Assembly: GCA_910575005.1 (NCBI GenBank) | Contig: CAJTCL010000001.1 | Location: 1 to 64,000, forward strand | Origin: Lachnospiraceae bacterium | GTDB taxonomy: Bacteria; Bacillota; Clostridia; Lachnospirales; Lachnospiraceae | Direction of reading: 5' to 3' | Length of the DNA stretch: 64,000 bases | Shown here: one piece after another, positions 17,136 through 25,834 of the stretch | Layout of the letters: each line of letters starts with the position of its first letter | Numbering within the stretch: position 1 is the stretch's first letter | Translations under genes and position numbers: made by a program | The notes under the pieces: generated by a model | Databases searched by the model: none | Told to the model about the DNA's origin: nothing | What the model saw: the letters and a program-made list of their open reading frames with translations, nothing else

Positions 17136-18758
17136 TTAGTCGGGCAATTCTACTTTGCCGACAAAAGAGTAATAGATTTCGATTTCCTGTCTGCGGAGCT
17201 TCCCCCGGCGTTTCCCGTCAAGGGCTTCCGATTCGTGGATTACGATTTTCTCCACAAACTCCCGCAACAGGGTGGGGGTGAGTTCCTCAAAGCTGGTGTA
17301 CTTGCGTACCACTTTCATAAATTTTTCAGCGTTCGCCGTGGCTTCCAGCGTTTTAGAAAGTTCGCTCTGCAAGGCGGCGGCTTTCTCTTTCAGTTCCTTT
17401 TGCTCGGCTTCGTAGTCTGCCGAAAGTTCCGTGAAACGCTCGTCCGATATGCGCCCGGTCACGCTGTCCTCATACAGCCGTTTGAAGATAGCGGAGAGTT
17501 CCGCAATCCGTTTTTCTGCCGCTTCCAGTTCTTTCTTCTTGGCGGCGTTGCGGCGTTTGCTCCCGTCCTCGGTCTGCTCGGTCAACAGCTTCATAAACCG
17601 GGCTTCGTGCTTGGCGGCGTAGCTGGTGACTTTCCGTAGGTTCTCGGTCACTCCGGCGGTCAACAGGTCGGTGCGGATAAAATGCGCCGTACAGTCTGCC
17701 GTGCGCTTCTTGTAGCTGCCGCATATGTAGCAGTCCTGCCGCCGTTTGTCCGTCTGGTATCTCTGCTGGTACATGACGCTGCCGCAATCCGCACAAAACA
17801 GTATGCCGGAGAACAAGCCCACTTCATCATAGCGGTTAGGGCGTTTGCGCTGCTTGCGCAGCTCCTGCACACGCTCCCATGTTTCCCGGTCAATGATTGC
17901 TTCGTGGTGGTTCTCAAATACCGCCTGTTTCTCCACGGGGTTCTCTACGCTGTGCTTTACCTTGTAGGACGGCTTCTCGGTCTTGAAGTTCACAAGGCAG
18001 CCTGTGTATTCCCGGTTTTCAAGGATATGCGCCACGGTGTTTGTCGCCCACTTGCACTCATAGCCGGGGTGGTAGCGGCGGGTGCTTCCCGTCCGGCGGT
18101 ATTCCAGCGTTCCCGGCGTGGGGATTTGCTGCTCGGCAAGCATACGGGCTATCTTGGTCGGACCGTTCCCGGCAAGGCAAAGGCTGTATATCTGCTTTAC
18201 CACGGGGGCGGCTTCCCCGTCAATGATGAAATTTTCGTCCTCGTCCATGAGGTAGCCATACACGGGCTTGCTTGTGACGGGCTTCCCGCTCATGCCTTTT
18301 GACCTCTTTACTGCCTTGATTTTCTTGCTCGTATCCCTCACCAGCCATTCGTTAAAAATGTTACGCAAGGGGGCAAAATCGTTGTCGCCCTGTGCGCTGT
18401 CAACGCCGTCATTGATTGCAATGAAACGGACGCCGTTCTGTGGGAAAATCATTTCCGTGTACATTCCCACTTGCAGATAGTTCCGCCCTAACCGTGACAT
18501 ATCCTTTACGATAACCGTTCCCACAAGCCCCGCTTCAATGTCGGCAAGCATGGACTGGAAGCCGGGTCTTTGGAAATTTGCCCCGGAGAATCCGTCGTCC
18601 GTGTACCATTTGAGGTTGGAAAAGCCGTTCTGTTTTGCGTAGGCTTCCAGAATCCGCTTCTGGTTGCTTATGGAGTTGGATTCGCCTTGGAGCGTGTCCT
18701 CGTGCGACAATCTCGGATAAAGGGCGGTAATGAGTTTTTGGGTGGTCTGTCTTGGCAT
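17136..18758 (-). CDS. IME2 large serine recombinase
   Basis: 540 residues from ATG 18758, five bases after GGAGG. Resolvase domain with L-Y-P-R-L-S catalytic serine near residue 19 and V-K-D-M-S-R-L-G-R-N near 86, recombinase domain, zinc ribbon (C-A-D-C and C-Y-I-C), coiled coil and a V-E-K-I-V-I-H-E tail. Intact. It should integrate and excise IME2 at the TTTGC-containing site in maff2. Stop lies about 80 bases from the element end, as in Tn4451-type elements. No accessory protein is needed for integration by this family; excision may use TnpW, which is encoded next to it. Confidence 0.93.
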   Translation of the reverse strand: MPRQTTQKLITALYPRLSHEDTLQGESNSISNQKRILEAYAKQNGFSNLKWYTDDGFSGANFQRPGFQSMLADIEAGLVGTVIVKDMSRLGRNYLQVGMYTEMIFPQNGVRFIAINDGVDSAQGDNDFAPLRNIFNEWLVRDTSKKIKAVKRSKGMSGKPVTSKPVYGYLMDEDENFIIDGEAAPVVKQIYSLCLAGNGPTKIARMLAEQQIPTPGTLEYRRTGSTRRYHPGYECKWATNTVAHILENREYTGCLVNFKTEKPSYKVKHSVENPVEKQAVFENHHEAIIDRETWERVQELRKQRKRPNRYDEVGLFSGILFCADCGSVMYQQRYQTDKRRQDCYICGSYKKRTADCTAHFIRTDLLTAGVTENLRKVTSYAAKHEARFMKLLTEQTEDGSKRRNAAKKKELEAAEKRIAELSAIFKRLYEDSVTGRISDERFTELSADYEAEQKELKEKAAALQSELSKTLEATANAEKFMKVVRKYTSFEELTPTLLREFVEKIVIHESEALDGKRRGKLRRQEIEIYYSFVGKVELPD

Positions 18759-18887
18759 AATGTCCTCCATTTCCGACAGCCAGCCCCACTATTCCGTAGG
18801 TTTATTATACCATAGGGCGGGGCTGTCTGTACAGTCTTTTTTGCTTCTTTACCGCCCGTCAAAATGACGGTTTTTATCTGCGGGTTG

Positions 18888-19085
18888 TCATGCGCTGTAA
18901 ATCGGCTTGTGTCCGGCTGCGCTTTCGGCTTCCAGCACTTTCATCATCTTGTCGGCGGCGGTGGCGGTAGTGCCTTGCTTGAAGTAGCCGGAAACCACAA
19001 GGACGGTGTTCCCCCGGCGTACTTCTGTCACGCAATCCGGGCGGCGGGCGGTGGTGGCGGTGCTTTTCTTGGGCGTGTCGGTCAT
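18888..19085 (-). CDS. TnpW family transposon protein
   Basis: 65 residues from ATG 19085 with AAAGGAG. Polar T/K-rich start, then a compact domain V-T-E-V-R-R-G-N-T-V-L-V-V-S-G-Y-F and A-A-D-K-M-M-K-V-L, the TnpW pattern. Start overlaps the stop of the DnaC-like gene by four bases. Related genes here at 40764 and 53874. TnpW occurs beside serine recombinases in Clostridial elements; the mechanism is not established. Confidence 0.82.
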   Translation of the reverse strand: MTDTPKKSTATTARRPDCVTEVRRGNTVLVVSGYFKQGTTATAADKMMKVLEAESAAGHKPIYSA

Positions 19086-19936
19086 AGGCAAATCTCCTTT
19101 CCGTTCAGCAGCTTTTTAAGGCGTTCCATTTTCTTCCGTGCTTTGGCTTTTCTGAAATTCTCCCCGGTAATGCGGACGGGGGTACACATTTCAATAAGGC
19201 GGTCATATATCCGGGCATGGGCGGTGTCCTCCGGGTTCTGCAATTCCTCCAGCGTCAAGTTTGTTGTGACAATCAGCGGCTTTTGGCTGCGGTATCGGCT
19301 GTCAATCACGTTATAGACTTGCTCTAAGCCATATTCCGTGCCACGCTCCATGCCGAAATCGTCAAGGATAAGCAGAGGGAAGCTGCAAAGGCGGGCTATG
19401 TACTCGTTCCTGTCCTTGTAGCTGGCGGCAAGGTCGTTGAGTATCAAGGCAAAGTTTGTCATGCACACGGAAACCTCTTTCTCCATAAGGGCATTGGCAA
19501 CACACCCGGCAAAATAGCTTTTGCCTGTGCCGACATTCCCCCACAAAATCAATCCATAGTTCCCGGTGCTTACCCGTTCCCATTGCTCCACATAGGAATA
19601 GGCTTTGTGCATTTGGGGGCATTTCCCGTTGTCGTTTTCAAACGTCCATTCCCGCATAGCCGGGTCTGTAAATCCCTTTCTTTTCAGCCGTTCCACTTCC
19701 TCCCGGTGCTTGTATTCCCGGTGTCTGGCTTCCAGCGTTTCCCGGCGTTTGCGCTGGCAGTCACATTCTTTCGGGTGGCGGTCACGTCCGAAAAAGGTTT
19801 TGCCCTCCGGGAAGTAGGCTTCTTTGGGCTGGCGGCAGCTCCCGCAATATAAAAGCCCGTCCTCCCCGGTGTAGTCCTCCGGCTCTGCTTCCTGTGCCGT
19901 GGCAAGCCGGAAAATGGCGTTATCATAATCACACAT
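19082..19936 (-). CDS. DnaC-like ATP-binding helicase loader (IME2)
   Basis: 284 residues from ATG 19936, eight bases after AAGGAGG (the ATG at 19957 precedes that RBS). N-terminal cysteines C-G-S-C ... C-D-C for zinc, AAA+ domain with G-N-V-G-T-G-K-S and L-L-I-L-D-D-F-G. Works with the replisome organizer encoded just upstream. Near-identical counterpart at 40946-41797 in IME4. Confidence 0.88.
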   Translation of the reverse strand: MCDYDNAIFRLATAQEAEPEDYTGEDGLLYCGSCRQPKEAYFPEGKTFFGRDRHPKECDCQRKRRETLEARHREYKHREEVERLKRKGFTDPAMREWTFENDNGKCPQMHKAYSYVEQWERVSTGNYGLILWGNVGTGKSYFAGCVANALMEKEVSVCMTNFALILNDLAASYKDRNEYIARLCSFPLLILDDFGMERGTEYGLEQVYNVIDSRYRSQKPLIVTTNLTLEELQNPEDTAHARIYDRLIEMCTPVRITGENFRKAKARKKMERLKKLLNGKEICL

Positions 19937-19998
19937 AAAATCGTCCTCCTTGTTCATGGTCTTTTACGCCCTGTTTACGGGGCGTTGTGTCTATGCGG

Positions 19999-20763
19999 TC
20001 AAAGGCTCTCGCCCTCTTTGTAGGAATAATCGGGGATTCCCTTTTTCGGCTTCCCCTTTGCCTTGTCATCAGCCGCCCAACGCCGGATAGTGGCGGCATG
20101 GTTCTTGTAGTTCTTCCCGCTGGAAGCGATATAGCCGGATAGACGGTCAATGTAATACTCCCATTTGCCGGGAAGCTCCTCTTGCAGCTCCGCAAGCTCT
20201 TTTTCTGACAAAAAGACGTTTTTGTATCTGCCAAAAGGGGCGGGGGCGGTCTGTCCTTTCTTTAGCTCTCCCTCTCTCTTTATCTCTAACTCTATATCTA
20301 TCTCTTTCTCTATCTCTATCTCTGGTGGACAAATGTCCGCCCCGTCTGGTGGACGTTTGTCCGCCACGGCTTCCGGCAATGCCTTTTGTTCCTGCAAAGC
20401 CAGCCTTGCACGGCGTTTCCGCTCCCCCTCGGTAGAGGACTGACCGATTAAAAGTTCAATGTTGCTCATGTACAAAGCCCCGTTCTGCAAGGGTTCTACA
20501 AGCCCCAGTTTCATAAAAATCTGCAAAGCCCTTTCCACTGTGCCGACTTGCTGGCGGGTGATGGTGGCTATCATCTGTGCGGTGTAGGGGATATTCTCGG
20601 CAAGCTGGAGCTTTCCCCCGTTTTTCAGCGATTTTAAGTACATCTTCAAGAGAATGTTTGAGTAGAGCATACCGTCCTGCATACTTTCCAGCAGCACGAT
20701 AGCGTCCTCGTCAAAATAGCTCTCTTTCAGCTTTAGGTAGTAATATTTGCGGTTGTCTGCCAT
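19999..20763 (-). CDS. Replisome organizer / replication initiator (IME2)
   Basis: 254 residues, RBS GGAGGAACGA. N-terminal phage replisome organizer domain (R-K-Y-Y-Y-L-K-L-K-E-S-Y-F ... V-G-T-V-E-R-A-L), a linker of alternating E-I-E-I-E-K, and a C-terminal domain ending K-E-G-E-S-L that is shared with the IME4 RepA despite an unrelated N-terminus. Linker DNA carries two palindromic GGTGGAC-N-GTCC-G-CC units at 20322 and 20346. Initiates replication of the excised circle by inference. Confidence 0.82.
   Translation of the reverse strand: MADNRKYYYLKLKESYFDEDAIVLLESMQDGMLYSNILLKMYLKSLKNGGKLQLAENIPYTAQMIATITRQQVGTVERALQIFMKLGLVEPLQNGALYMSNIELLIGQSSTEGERKRRARLALQEQKALPEAVADKRPPDGADICPPEIEIEKEIDIELEIKREGELKKGQTAPAPFGRYKNVFLSEKELAELQEELPGKWEYYIDRLSGYIASSGKNYKNHAATIRRWAADDKAKGKPKKGIPDYSYKEGESL
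20322..20364. repeat. Two palindromic GTGGAC...GTCC units in the IME2 replication gene
   Basis: CTGGTGGAC begins at 20322 and 20346, each followed after three or four bases by GTCCGCC, so each unit is a near-palindrome. The same CTGGTGGACA motif occurs at the equivalent place in the IME1 gene (3297-3306). Possible initiator binding sites. The 24-base period here also fits a coding repeat (K-R-P-P-D/D-I-C-P-P-E), so the case is weaker than in IME4. Confidence 0.4.
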
Positions 20764-20875
20764 TCGTTCCTCCTTTGGTCTGTTTTGGGCTTCTGTTACG
20801 CTTTAGAACGCCGTTTTTGGGGGTAAAGGATATAAATATCGCCCACCCGTTGAGGGCGGTCAAAAAAGCCTTGAT

Positions 20876-21262
20876 TTACGGGGGTTTGGAATATCCTAAA
20901 GCGTGACATTTATCCCTCTGTTTCCGCTTGCGCTGTGCGGCTTTGATTCTTTTCATGCGTCCGGCGCAATCCGGGCAGTATTTCCCCCGGTTTGACTTGG
21001 GGAGAAAATACCCGCCGCACTCGGTACAGCGTTTCCTGTCTGCCCGGTGGAGTAGGGCGGCTTCCAGTTTCCCGTCCAGCGGCAGCACGGCTATCCTAAA
21101 CCAGCGGCATATAAGCGAATAGCTGATACTCTGGACGCATACGCAAGGCTCGCCGTTATCCAGCAAGATACAGTTGCCGTTATCGTAGTTGCAGCACTCA
21201 TGCACAAGGCGGCGGGCGGCTCTGTGTTGTTGGTAGTCCATGTAGGGGCGTTTACCGTTCAT
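20876..21262 (-). CDS. Cysteine-rich VLP protein
   Basis: 128 residues from ATG 21262, which overlaps the relaxase end by 11 bases; RBS GGGGCGGG. Cysteine pattern C-C-N-Y-D-N-G-N-C ... C-V-C-V-Q-S-I-S-Y, the V-L-P tripeptide, then a zinc-ribbon C-T-E-C-G-G-Y ... C-P-D-C and a basic tail R-K-R-K-Q-R. This is the cysteine-rich VLP family found next to relaxases. Probably a DNA-binding mobilization or replication accessory factor. Paralog at 42712. Confidence 0.85.
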   Translation of the reverse strand: MNGKRPYMDYQQHRAARRLVHECCNYDNGNCILLDNGEPCVCVQSISYSLICRWFRIAVLPLDGKLEAALLHRADRKRCTECGGYFLPKSNRGKYCPDCAGRMKRIKAAQRKRKQRDKCHALGYSKPP

Positions 21263-22907
21263 TTTCCCGCCCCTTTCCCCGTTCCGGCTCACGGCGCAAG
21301 ATTCGGTCAAGATTGCCCTTTACGGTCTGCAATTCCCGGACGCTTGCTTTCTTCTCCCGGTACTCGTTGTAAAGCGTGTTCTTCTCCCTTGTAAGCTGTT
21401 CAATCTCTGCTTGTAGGGCTTTGGACGCTGGCAGCTTGGAGATTCCCTGTGCCTTGAAATACCGGGCGGCAGATTCGGAAATGATAAATTCGCTTTCGTG
21501 CTGCTCCCGGTAGGCTTTTCGGGCTTTCTCCGTTTTCTGCGCCCGCAGTCCGTCACGGGCTGGCTTGGTCTTGATGTACGCCAATAGCTGTTTCTGCAAG
21601 TCCTTTTTCTCCCGCAAAGTGCTTTCCACGGCTTTCAGTTTCCCGGTGGTTTCATGCAGTTCTGTATTGGCGGCAGCAAGGGCGGCTTCCAGTTCCTCCG
21701 GGGAAGAAAAGCCGGATTCCTCGTAAACGCTCATGGTAGCCGCCATTTGCTTCAAGTTGTGCAAGGTCGCCCACTTTTCATAGCCCCGCCCCTTGCCCTC
21801 GGCTTTCTTGGCGGCTATGTCTACCATGCGCTGTACAACTTCCCGTTGGGAAGCGTCTTGTTTCGGTGCGTTTATGGCGGTTTTATTCCGCTGTAAACGG
21901 TCTTTTATGCTGCGGGGGTATTCCTGTCTGGGTGCGGACGTTTCGGCGGCTCTGGCGGCGTTCTGTGCGTTTTGGGTGAGTGCTTCCAGTATGGCGGCAC
22001 GGTCAAAATCATCACCTAATTTCCGGGCTGTGATTGGCTTCGTCCTGTCCGGCGTGAGATAGGACAATCTCCCCCGGCTCTCCTTGACGGTCACGCCCTC
22101 CCGGAGCAGCAGAGAGGAAAAGTCGTCAAAGGTGGCAGCGGCGGCAAGGGCTTTCCGTATGGTCTGCCTTAGCTTTTCCTTGTCGGTTTCAAACTTGGTC
22201 TGTTTGGGCGGCTCTCCTGCGGCGGCTTGGGAAGCGTTCTCTTTATCCAGTGCGGCTTGTCCTTTCCGCTTCGCCCAATACTCACGCTCGGTAACTCGGT
22301 TCTTGCTCCCGTTCAGCAAGTCAATCTGATAGAGGTTTTCCCGGTGGCACATCTCCATGACTTCCGCTTTGAAGTATTCCATAGCTGCGTCTGTACAGCG
22401 GTGCTTGCAGCCCTCCCTTGTGTCGGCTGGTCTTTCCATGTACGGCAACAGCGGAACTTCGGCAATCCGCAAGCTGTTTATGACGATATGCACATGGATA
22501 TTTCCGCTGTGGTTATGCCCGTCCGGGTGGGTGCATACCAACGCTTGATGTCCGGGGAAATGCTCTTTACAGAACTGCTCGCCCAACGCTTGCGCCCGGT
22601 CTACGGTCAAGCCGTTGTCTGGTGCGTCACGGGGGTCAAAACTGATAATGTAATGGTGGCTCTTTACGTCCTCCCGCTTTTGGTTCTTTCCGTATTTCAG
22701 ATTGGAGCGCATACACGCTATGGCGAAATCTTCATCACCGCAATTCAGAGAGGAAATGCGGTAATCATCACGGAGAACAAGCCGCCCGTTTCCGTCCAGT
22801 GTGGGCTTCATGGTAAACTCGTCATGCTCAAAGGTTAGGTATTGCTCGGCAGCTCCATAGTCGGCATTTTTAGAGCTGATATGTTTGAATGTTGCCAACG
22901 GCTTCAC
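21252..22907 (-). CDS. Relaxase/mobilization nuclease (MOBP-like)
   Basis: 551 residues, GTG start 22907, overlapping the mobC end by 38 bases. N-terminal relaxase domain with tyrosines in the first 25 residues (Y17, Y22) and the three-histidine metal site H-P-D-G-H-N-H-S-G-N-I-H-V-H near residue 160; C-terminal half coiled coil. Nicks oriT for transfer through a helper channel. IME4 copy at 43088-44728 is closely similar. Intact. Confidence 0.9.
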   Translation of the reverse strand: MKPLATFKHISSKNADYGAAEQYLTFEHDEFTMKPTLDGNGRLVLRDDYRISSLNCGDEDFAIACMRSNLKYGKNQKREDVKSHHYIISFDPRDAPDNGLTVDRAQALGEQFCKEHFPGHQALVCTHPDGHNHSGNIHVHIVINSLRIAEVPLLPYMERPADTREGCKHRCTDAAMEYFKAEVMEMCHRENLYQIDLLNGSKNRVTEREYWAKRKGQAALDKENASQAAAGEPPKQTKFETDKEKLRQTIRKALAAAATFDDFSSLLLREGVTVKESRGRLSYLTPDRTKPITARKLGDDFDRAAILEALTQNAQNAARAAETSAPRQEYPRSIKDRLQRNKTAINAPKQDASQREVVQRMVDIAAKKAEGKGRGYEKWATLHNLKQMAATMSVYEESGFSSPEELEAALAAANTELHETTGKLKAVESTLREKKDLQKQLLAYIKTKPARDGLRAQKTEKARKAYREQHESEFIISESAARYFKAQGISKLPASKALQAEIEQLTREKNTLYNEYREKKASVRELQTVKGNLDRILRREPERGKGRENER

Positions 22908-23265
22908 CTACTTTCTGCAAGACTTCAAACTTCAAGGCGGCAAGCTCCGCTGTGGCGGCTCGTACCTCTTGGGAGAGGGCGTTATAGGGTGCGCCGTACT
23001 CGTTCAGACAGCGGGCAATCTGGTTCAAGTTGCCGCCGATTTTCCCGTATTCGGCTGTGAGTTTTCCAACGGCAGAGAGTAATTCATCATTGACCGGGGA
23101 AACGGTAATGACCGGGCGTATGCTTGATTTGATAAGGGCTTGCCGGATAAACTCGGCTTGGCTCATTTTGCAGAGGGTGACACGCTCGGAAAACTCGGCG
23201 TATTCTTCCTCGGTCAAGCGTGTCTTGATTACCCGGTGACGGTGTGGCGTGTTGTATCTTTTCAT
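22870..23265 (-). CDS. mobC: MobC-like relaxosome protein
   Basis: 131 residues from ATG 23265 with AGGAGG. N-terminal ribbon-helix-helix-like region (V-I-K-T-R-L-T-E-E-E-Y-A-E-F) and the MobC signature I-G-G-N-L-N-Q-I-A-R-C-L-N near residue 80. It binds oriT and assists relaxase nicking. First gene of the mobilization operon; candidate oriT lies directly upstream. Confidence 0.9.
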   Translation of the reverse strand: MKRYNTPHRHRVIKTRLTEEEYAEFSERVTLCKMSQAEFIRQALIKSSIRPVITVSPVNDELLSAVGKLTAEYGKIGGNLNQIARCLNEYGAPYNALSQEVRAATAELAALKFEVLQKVGEAVGNIQTYQL

Positions 23266-23299
23266 GGCTGTGAACCTCCTTTCGTGGGTGGATTTTTTC

Positions 23300-23460
23300 A
23301 AGCGGCGCAAGCCGCAAAAAGGCGGGCTTGGGGTGGCAACCCCAACAAGATTCCCATAGAACAAAATGAGTCGGTAGGCGAAATTTGGTACTGTGGTAGA
23401 ATCTTGCTCTAAGAAAGTGGCGGCTTCCTCTGTGCTGGCTTCCCTCAATACCTTTAGTGC
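23300..23460. other. Candidate oriT of IME2
   Basis: Upstream of mobC: stem GCGGC/GCCGC (23302-23315) and stem TTGGGGT/ACCCCAA with GGCA loop (23328-23345), followed by AACAAGATTCCC and TACTGTGGTAGAATCTTGC. The whole block is repeated almost unchanged upstream of mobC in IME4 (45121-45270), while sequence further out diverges. Conservation plus position argue for oriT; the nick site is not known. Confidence 0.6.
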
Positions 23461-23833
23461 CGCAAGCGGAGATTTTGCCAAAGTAGCGGCGATATTTCTC
23501 CCCCTACTACCTACAACACCACGCAAAGCAAAAATGACGGTGATTTGCGGAAATTTCCCTCTATTCCTTACAAAACCGCACAAGCCGGAATAGGCGGGAA
23601 TTTGTGAAAATTTCTTTTCGCCCGCCCTCCACGGACAGCCTGCGGATTTGCCAAACGGGAGATAAGATTTCTTTCTATCCCCCTTTGCACGGCATAATAC
23701 TGGTGATTTTTGAAAATGCCAAAAATGGGCGCAAAAAAACAGGAAACCTTTTCTTGATTTCCTGTCTTGGTGTGCCGTTCTATGTAACAGCGATTGTTTT
23801 ATTTTCTGTTGACTATAATCTACAAACGAAAAG
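23461..23833. other. Non-coding end of the IME2 conserved backbone
   Basis: No gene seen. The one clear element is the hairpin ACAGGAAA/TTTCCTGT (23739-23765), present also at 45362-45390 in IME4, where similarity between the two elements ends. It probably terminates transcripts entering from the cargo side. Confidence 0.45.
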
Positions 23834-24580
23834 TTACTTTTCTAATAATTTCAAAAACCTCTTATCATTCATCTGCTCGTTTGTAATATAGTTACCATCT
23901 AAAAATAATGCATAAGTTGTAATTGGTGTTGGAGCGTTTTGTGCGTCCTCCTTGTTCTGTAAATGAACCGACTTGAATTTTATAGATTTTTCTTTCGCAA
24001 TGTTTTCAATTACAGGAATGTATTTTGCATTAAACGGACACTGATTGGTGTAATACAGAACATATCCCATCTCATCAATATGAGGGTGTTTTGCACATTC
24101 TTTGAATTTTGGCAATAAAGCATTTTCGGTAAAAGATAAATGCCATAACTGAATACCGTTATCCGCTTCATCGCTGACGTCAAACCCTTTGTATTTTAAA
24201 AATTTAGGGTCTGCCAGAAATGGTTTTTTCTTTGCCGCAGATAATATACATAGTCCTTTTTTTCCTTTGTTTTTGCTATCCTCAATGCAGATATTCAGTA
24301 GTTCCGCCCCATAGCCATGTCCTTTAAAAGAACCGGCTACCCATAAACAGTCAATATACATATAGCCATCTGCGACAATGGGATTCCAAGCATTTTCAGC
24401 GGGTATATATTCAATAAAACACTTTCCCCGTTGTTCACTTTTTAAAAAAACCAAACCATCATCAAAACGTTCTTTTAACCATTCTTTTTTTGATGACACT
24501 TGAATATCATTATTGTTTGAAATTGCACAACATATATGCTCTTTTTCTATATTCTCATTTGTTACTCTGATATATTCCAT
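23834..24580 (-). CDS. GNAT acetyltransferase with YoaP-type C-terminal domain
   Basis: 248 residues from ATG 24580 (GAGGTG five bases upstream). N-terminal GNAT fold with acetyl-CoA loop G-H-G-Y-G near residue 88 preceded by D-C-L-W-V; C-terminal region from about 145 has Y-Y-T-N-Q-C-P-F and an alpha/beta thioredoxin-like layout, as in YoaP of Bacilli. Substrate unknown. Cargo gene, much lower in G+C than the mobilization genes to its right-hand neighbour side, suggesting separate acquisition. Confidence 0.8.
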   Translation of the reverse strand: MEYIRVTNENIEKEHICCAISNNNDIQVSSKKEWLKERFDDGLVFLKSEQRGKCFIEYIPAENAWNPIVADGYMYIDCLWVAGSFKGHGYGAELLNICIEDSKNKGKKGLCILSAAKKKPFLADPKFLKYKGFDVSDEADNGIQLWHLSFTENALLPKFKECAKHPHIDEMGYVLYYTNQCPFNAKYIPVIENIAKEKSIKFKSVHLQNKEDAQNAPTPITTYALFLDGNYITNEQMNDKRFLKLLEK

Positions 24581-24651
24581 AAGCACACCTCTGTAATTTT
24601 TTTAGCGTTGCTCTATTATACCTCCATTTTTTCAAAAATGAAAGCAATTCC

Positions 24652-24864
24652 TTATACTTCCTGCCCATCAAAACGAAATTTGAATAGGGAAGCAACAAGC
24701 CGCTGTTTTATGCTGTCCTCGGTATCTCTGTCGATATGCCCGTTTTCAATGGCGGCAATTCGGATACGCTTGCTGTAATGCCGTAAAACCTCGTCCACGG
24801 CTTCCGGCTCTCCGCTGGTTGCCCGGACAATCGTTTCATAGGGCAAAAGGTTCGGATTCCCCAT
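24652..24864 (-). CDS. Small HTH protein (HTH_16-type) paired with sigma factor
   Basis: 70 residues from ATG 24864 after GGAGGTG. Sequence Y-E-T-I-V-R-A-T-S-G-E-P-E-A-V-D-E-V-L-R-H-Y matches the short helix-turn-helix proteins that follow sigma factors in Tn916/Tn1549-like elements. Overlaps the sigma gene by 29 bases. Paralog pair at 45877/46064 in IME4. Probably regulates transfer genes with the sigma protein. Confidence 0.8.
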   Translation of the reverse strand: MGNPNLLPYETIVRATSGEPEAVDEVLRHYSKRIRIAAIENGHIDRDTEDSIKQRLVASLFKFRFDGQEV

Positions 24865-25294
24865 GTGAAAGCACCTCCATTTCTTTATGCAGGAGCTGTA
24901 AAGTCCTGCGGATTTGATACCCGGTCGTACTCCGGCAGCGTCCGTACATTTCCCCGATTTCCTGCTGTGTGTAATGCCCGAAAAAGTAAAGGAAAATAAT
25001 TTCCCGGTTCTTCTCCGGCAAAGATAACAGGGCGGCGGCAAGTTCCCTATTGGTGAGGATAACTGTCTGACCGCATATCGTTATAGGGTGTTCTTCATAG
25101 GGTGCTTCAAAATATTCATCTGTTGTGCCTAAAGGGTAAAACTTTTCTTCTGTGAGGTATTCAAGGGATATTTCTTTTTGCCGCCGCCTGCTCCTGTCAC
25201 GCCATGCGTTGATAGCCGCAAAGCGTATGACGGTCTTGCAAAAGCCATTGAACGTATACATGATATGTTCTCTGTATGCTTCTGTGCAAGGCAT
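24836..25294 (-). CDS. Sigma-70 family factor of the element
   Basis: 152 residues from ATG 25294 with AAAGGGGG. Region 2-like N-terminus (Y-T-F-N-G-F-C-K-T-V-I-R-F-A-A) and a region 4 HTH (S-L-P-E-K-N-R-E-I-I-F-L-Y-F-F ... T-Q-Q-E-I-G-E-M-Y-G). Typical short sigma factor of Clostridial mobile elements. Strongly similar to 46064-46507. Targets not identified. Confidence 0.82.
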   Translation of the reverse strand: MPCTEAYREHIMYTFNGFCKTVIRFAAINAWRDRSRRRQKEISLEYLTEEKFYPLGTTDEYFEAPYEEHPITICGQTVILTNRELAAALLSLPEKNREIIFLYFFGHYTQQEIGEMYGRCRSTTGYQIRRTLQLLHKEMEVLSHGESEPFAL

Positions 25295-25356
25295 AGTTGA
25301 TTCCCCCTTTCTCCCACATAGGGCGATGCATAGTTTATGGCTGCTTTTATAATTCA

Positions 25357-25389
25357 AAGGGGCGATAGCAATTTTAACTACCGCCCCTT
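25357..25389. terminator. Terminator after the zinc-ribbon gene
   Basis: AAGGGGCG (25357-25364) pairs with CGCCCCTT (25382-25389). Equivalent stem at 46570-46603 in IME4, in both cases between a cargo gene and the sigma gene. Confidence 0.6.
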
Positions 25390-25460
25390 GATTACCCATC
25401 AACAAAAATGACTTCACTTTTTTTACTAATCATTGGACGATAGAAATGACAATATCAAAA

Positions 25461-25733
25461 TTAGTTTTTCCAGCGTTTCAGTGTCGGAAACCATTCAAGC
25501 ATAATTTTTCTTGCTTCTTCTTCGCTCATATTGGGGTTAGCAGCAGCCATATTCGGTACACATACCTCAATCATTTCTTCCATTGTACCATTAAAAGTAA
25601 ACTTACCGTTTTCAAAACAATACTTGCAGTATTCCTCATTTTTGCTGCCATCTGCATTTGTTCCGTACAGTTCATCAGTATCTCCCATAGGCATACCGCA
25701 GCACTGACAAAATTTCTGATTCATTTCATTCAT
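25461..25733 (-). CDS. Zinc-ribbon domain protein
   Basis: 90 residues, RBS AGAGG. Cysteines C-Q-C-C-G-M-P-M-G near residue 9 and C-K-Y-C-F near 36, the pattern of the putative zinc-ribbon family (PF12674-like), with a helical C-terminus. Such proteins often sit next to WYL or MerR regulators. A perfect CTTGACA-N5-TGTCAAG operator lies upstream at 25816-25834, suggesting control by the WYL protein. Role unknown, possibly stress or metal related. Confidence 0.8.
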   Translation of the reverse strand: MNEMNQKFCQCCGMPMGDTDELYGTNADGSKNEEYCKYCFENGKFTFNGTMEEMIEVCVPNMAAANPNMSEEEARKIMLEWFPTLKRWKN

Positions 25734-25815
25734 TTTTGTTACCTCTTTCTTTCTAAATTGTGCTTAAAGTTTCTGTATAGTTGTATTGCTATGGTCATTA
25801 GTATAGCACATATAT

Positions 25816-25834
25816 CTTGACACCTTTTGTCAAG
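25816..25834. promoter_or_regulatory. Palindromic operator CTTGACA-N5-TGTCAAG
   Basis: Perfect 7-base arms at 25816-25822 and 25828-25834 upstream of the zinc-ribbon gene, overlapping the 3' end of the WYL gene. Half-sites of the same sequence recur in the WYL promoter (26762-26780). Probable WYL binding site. Confidence 0.6.
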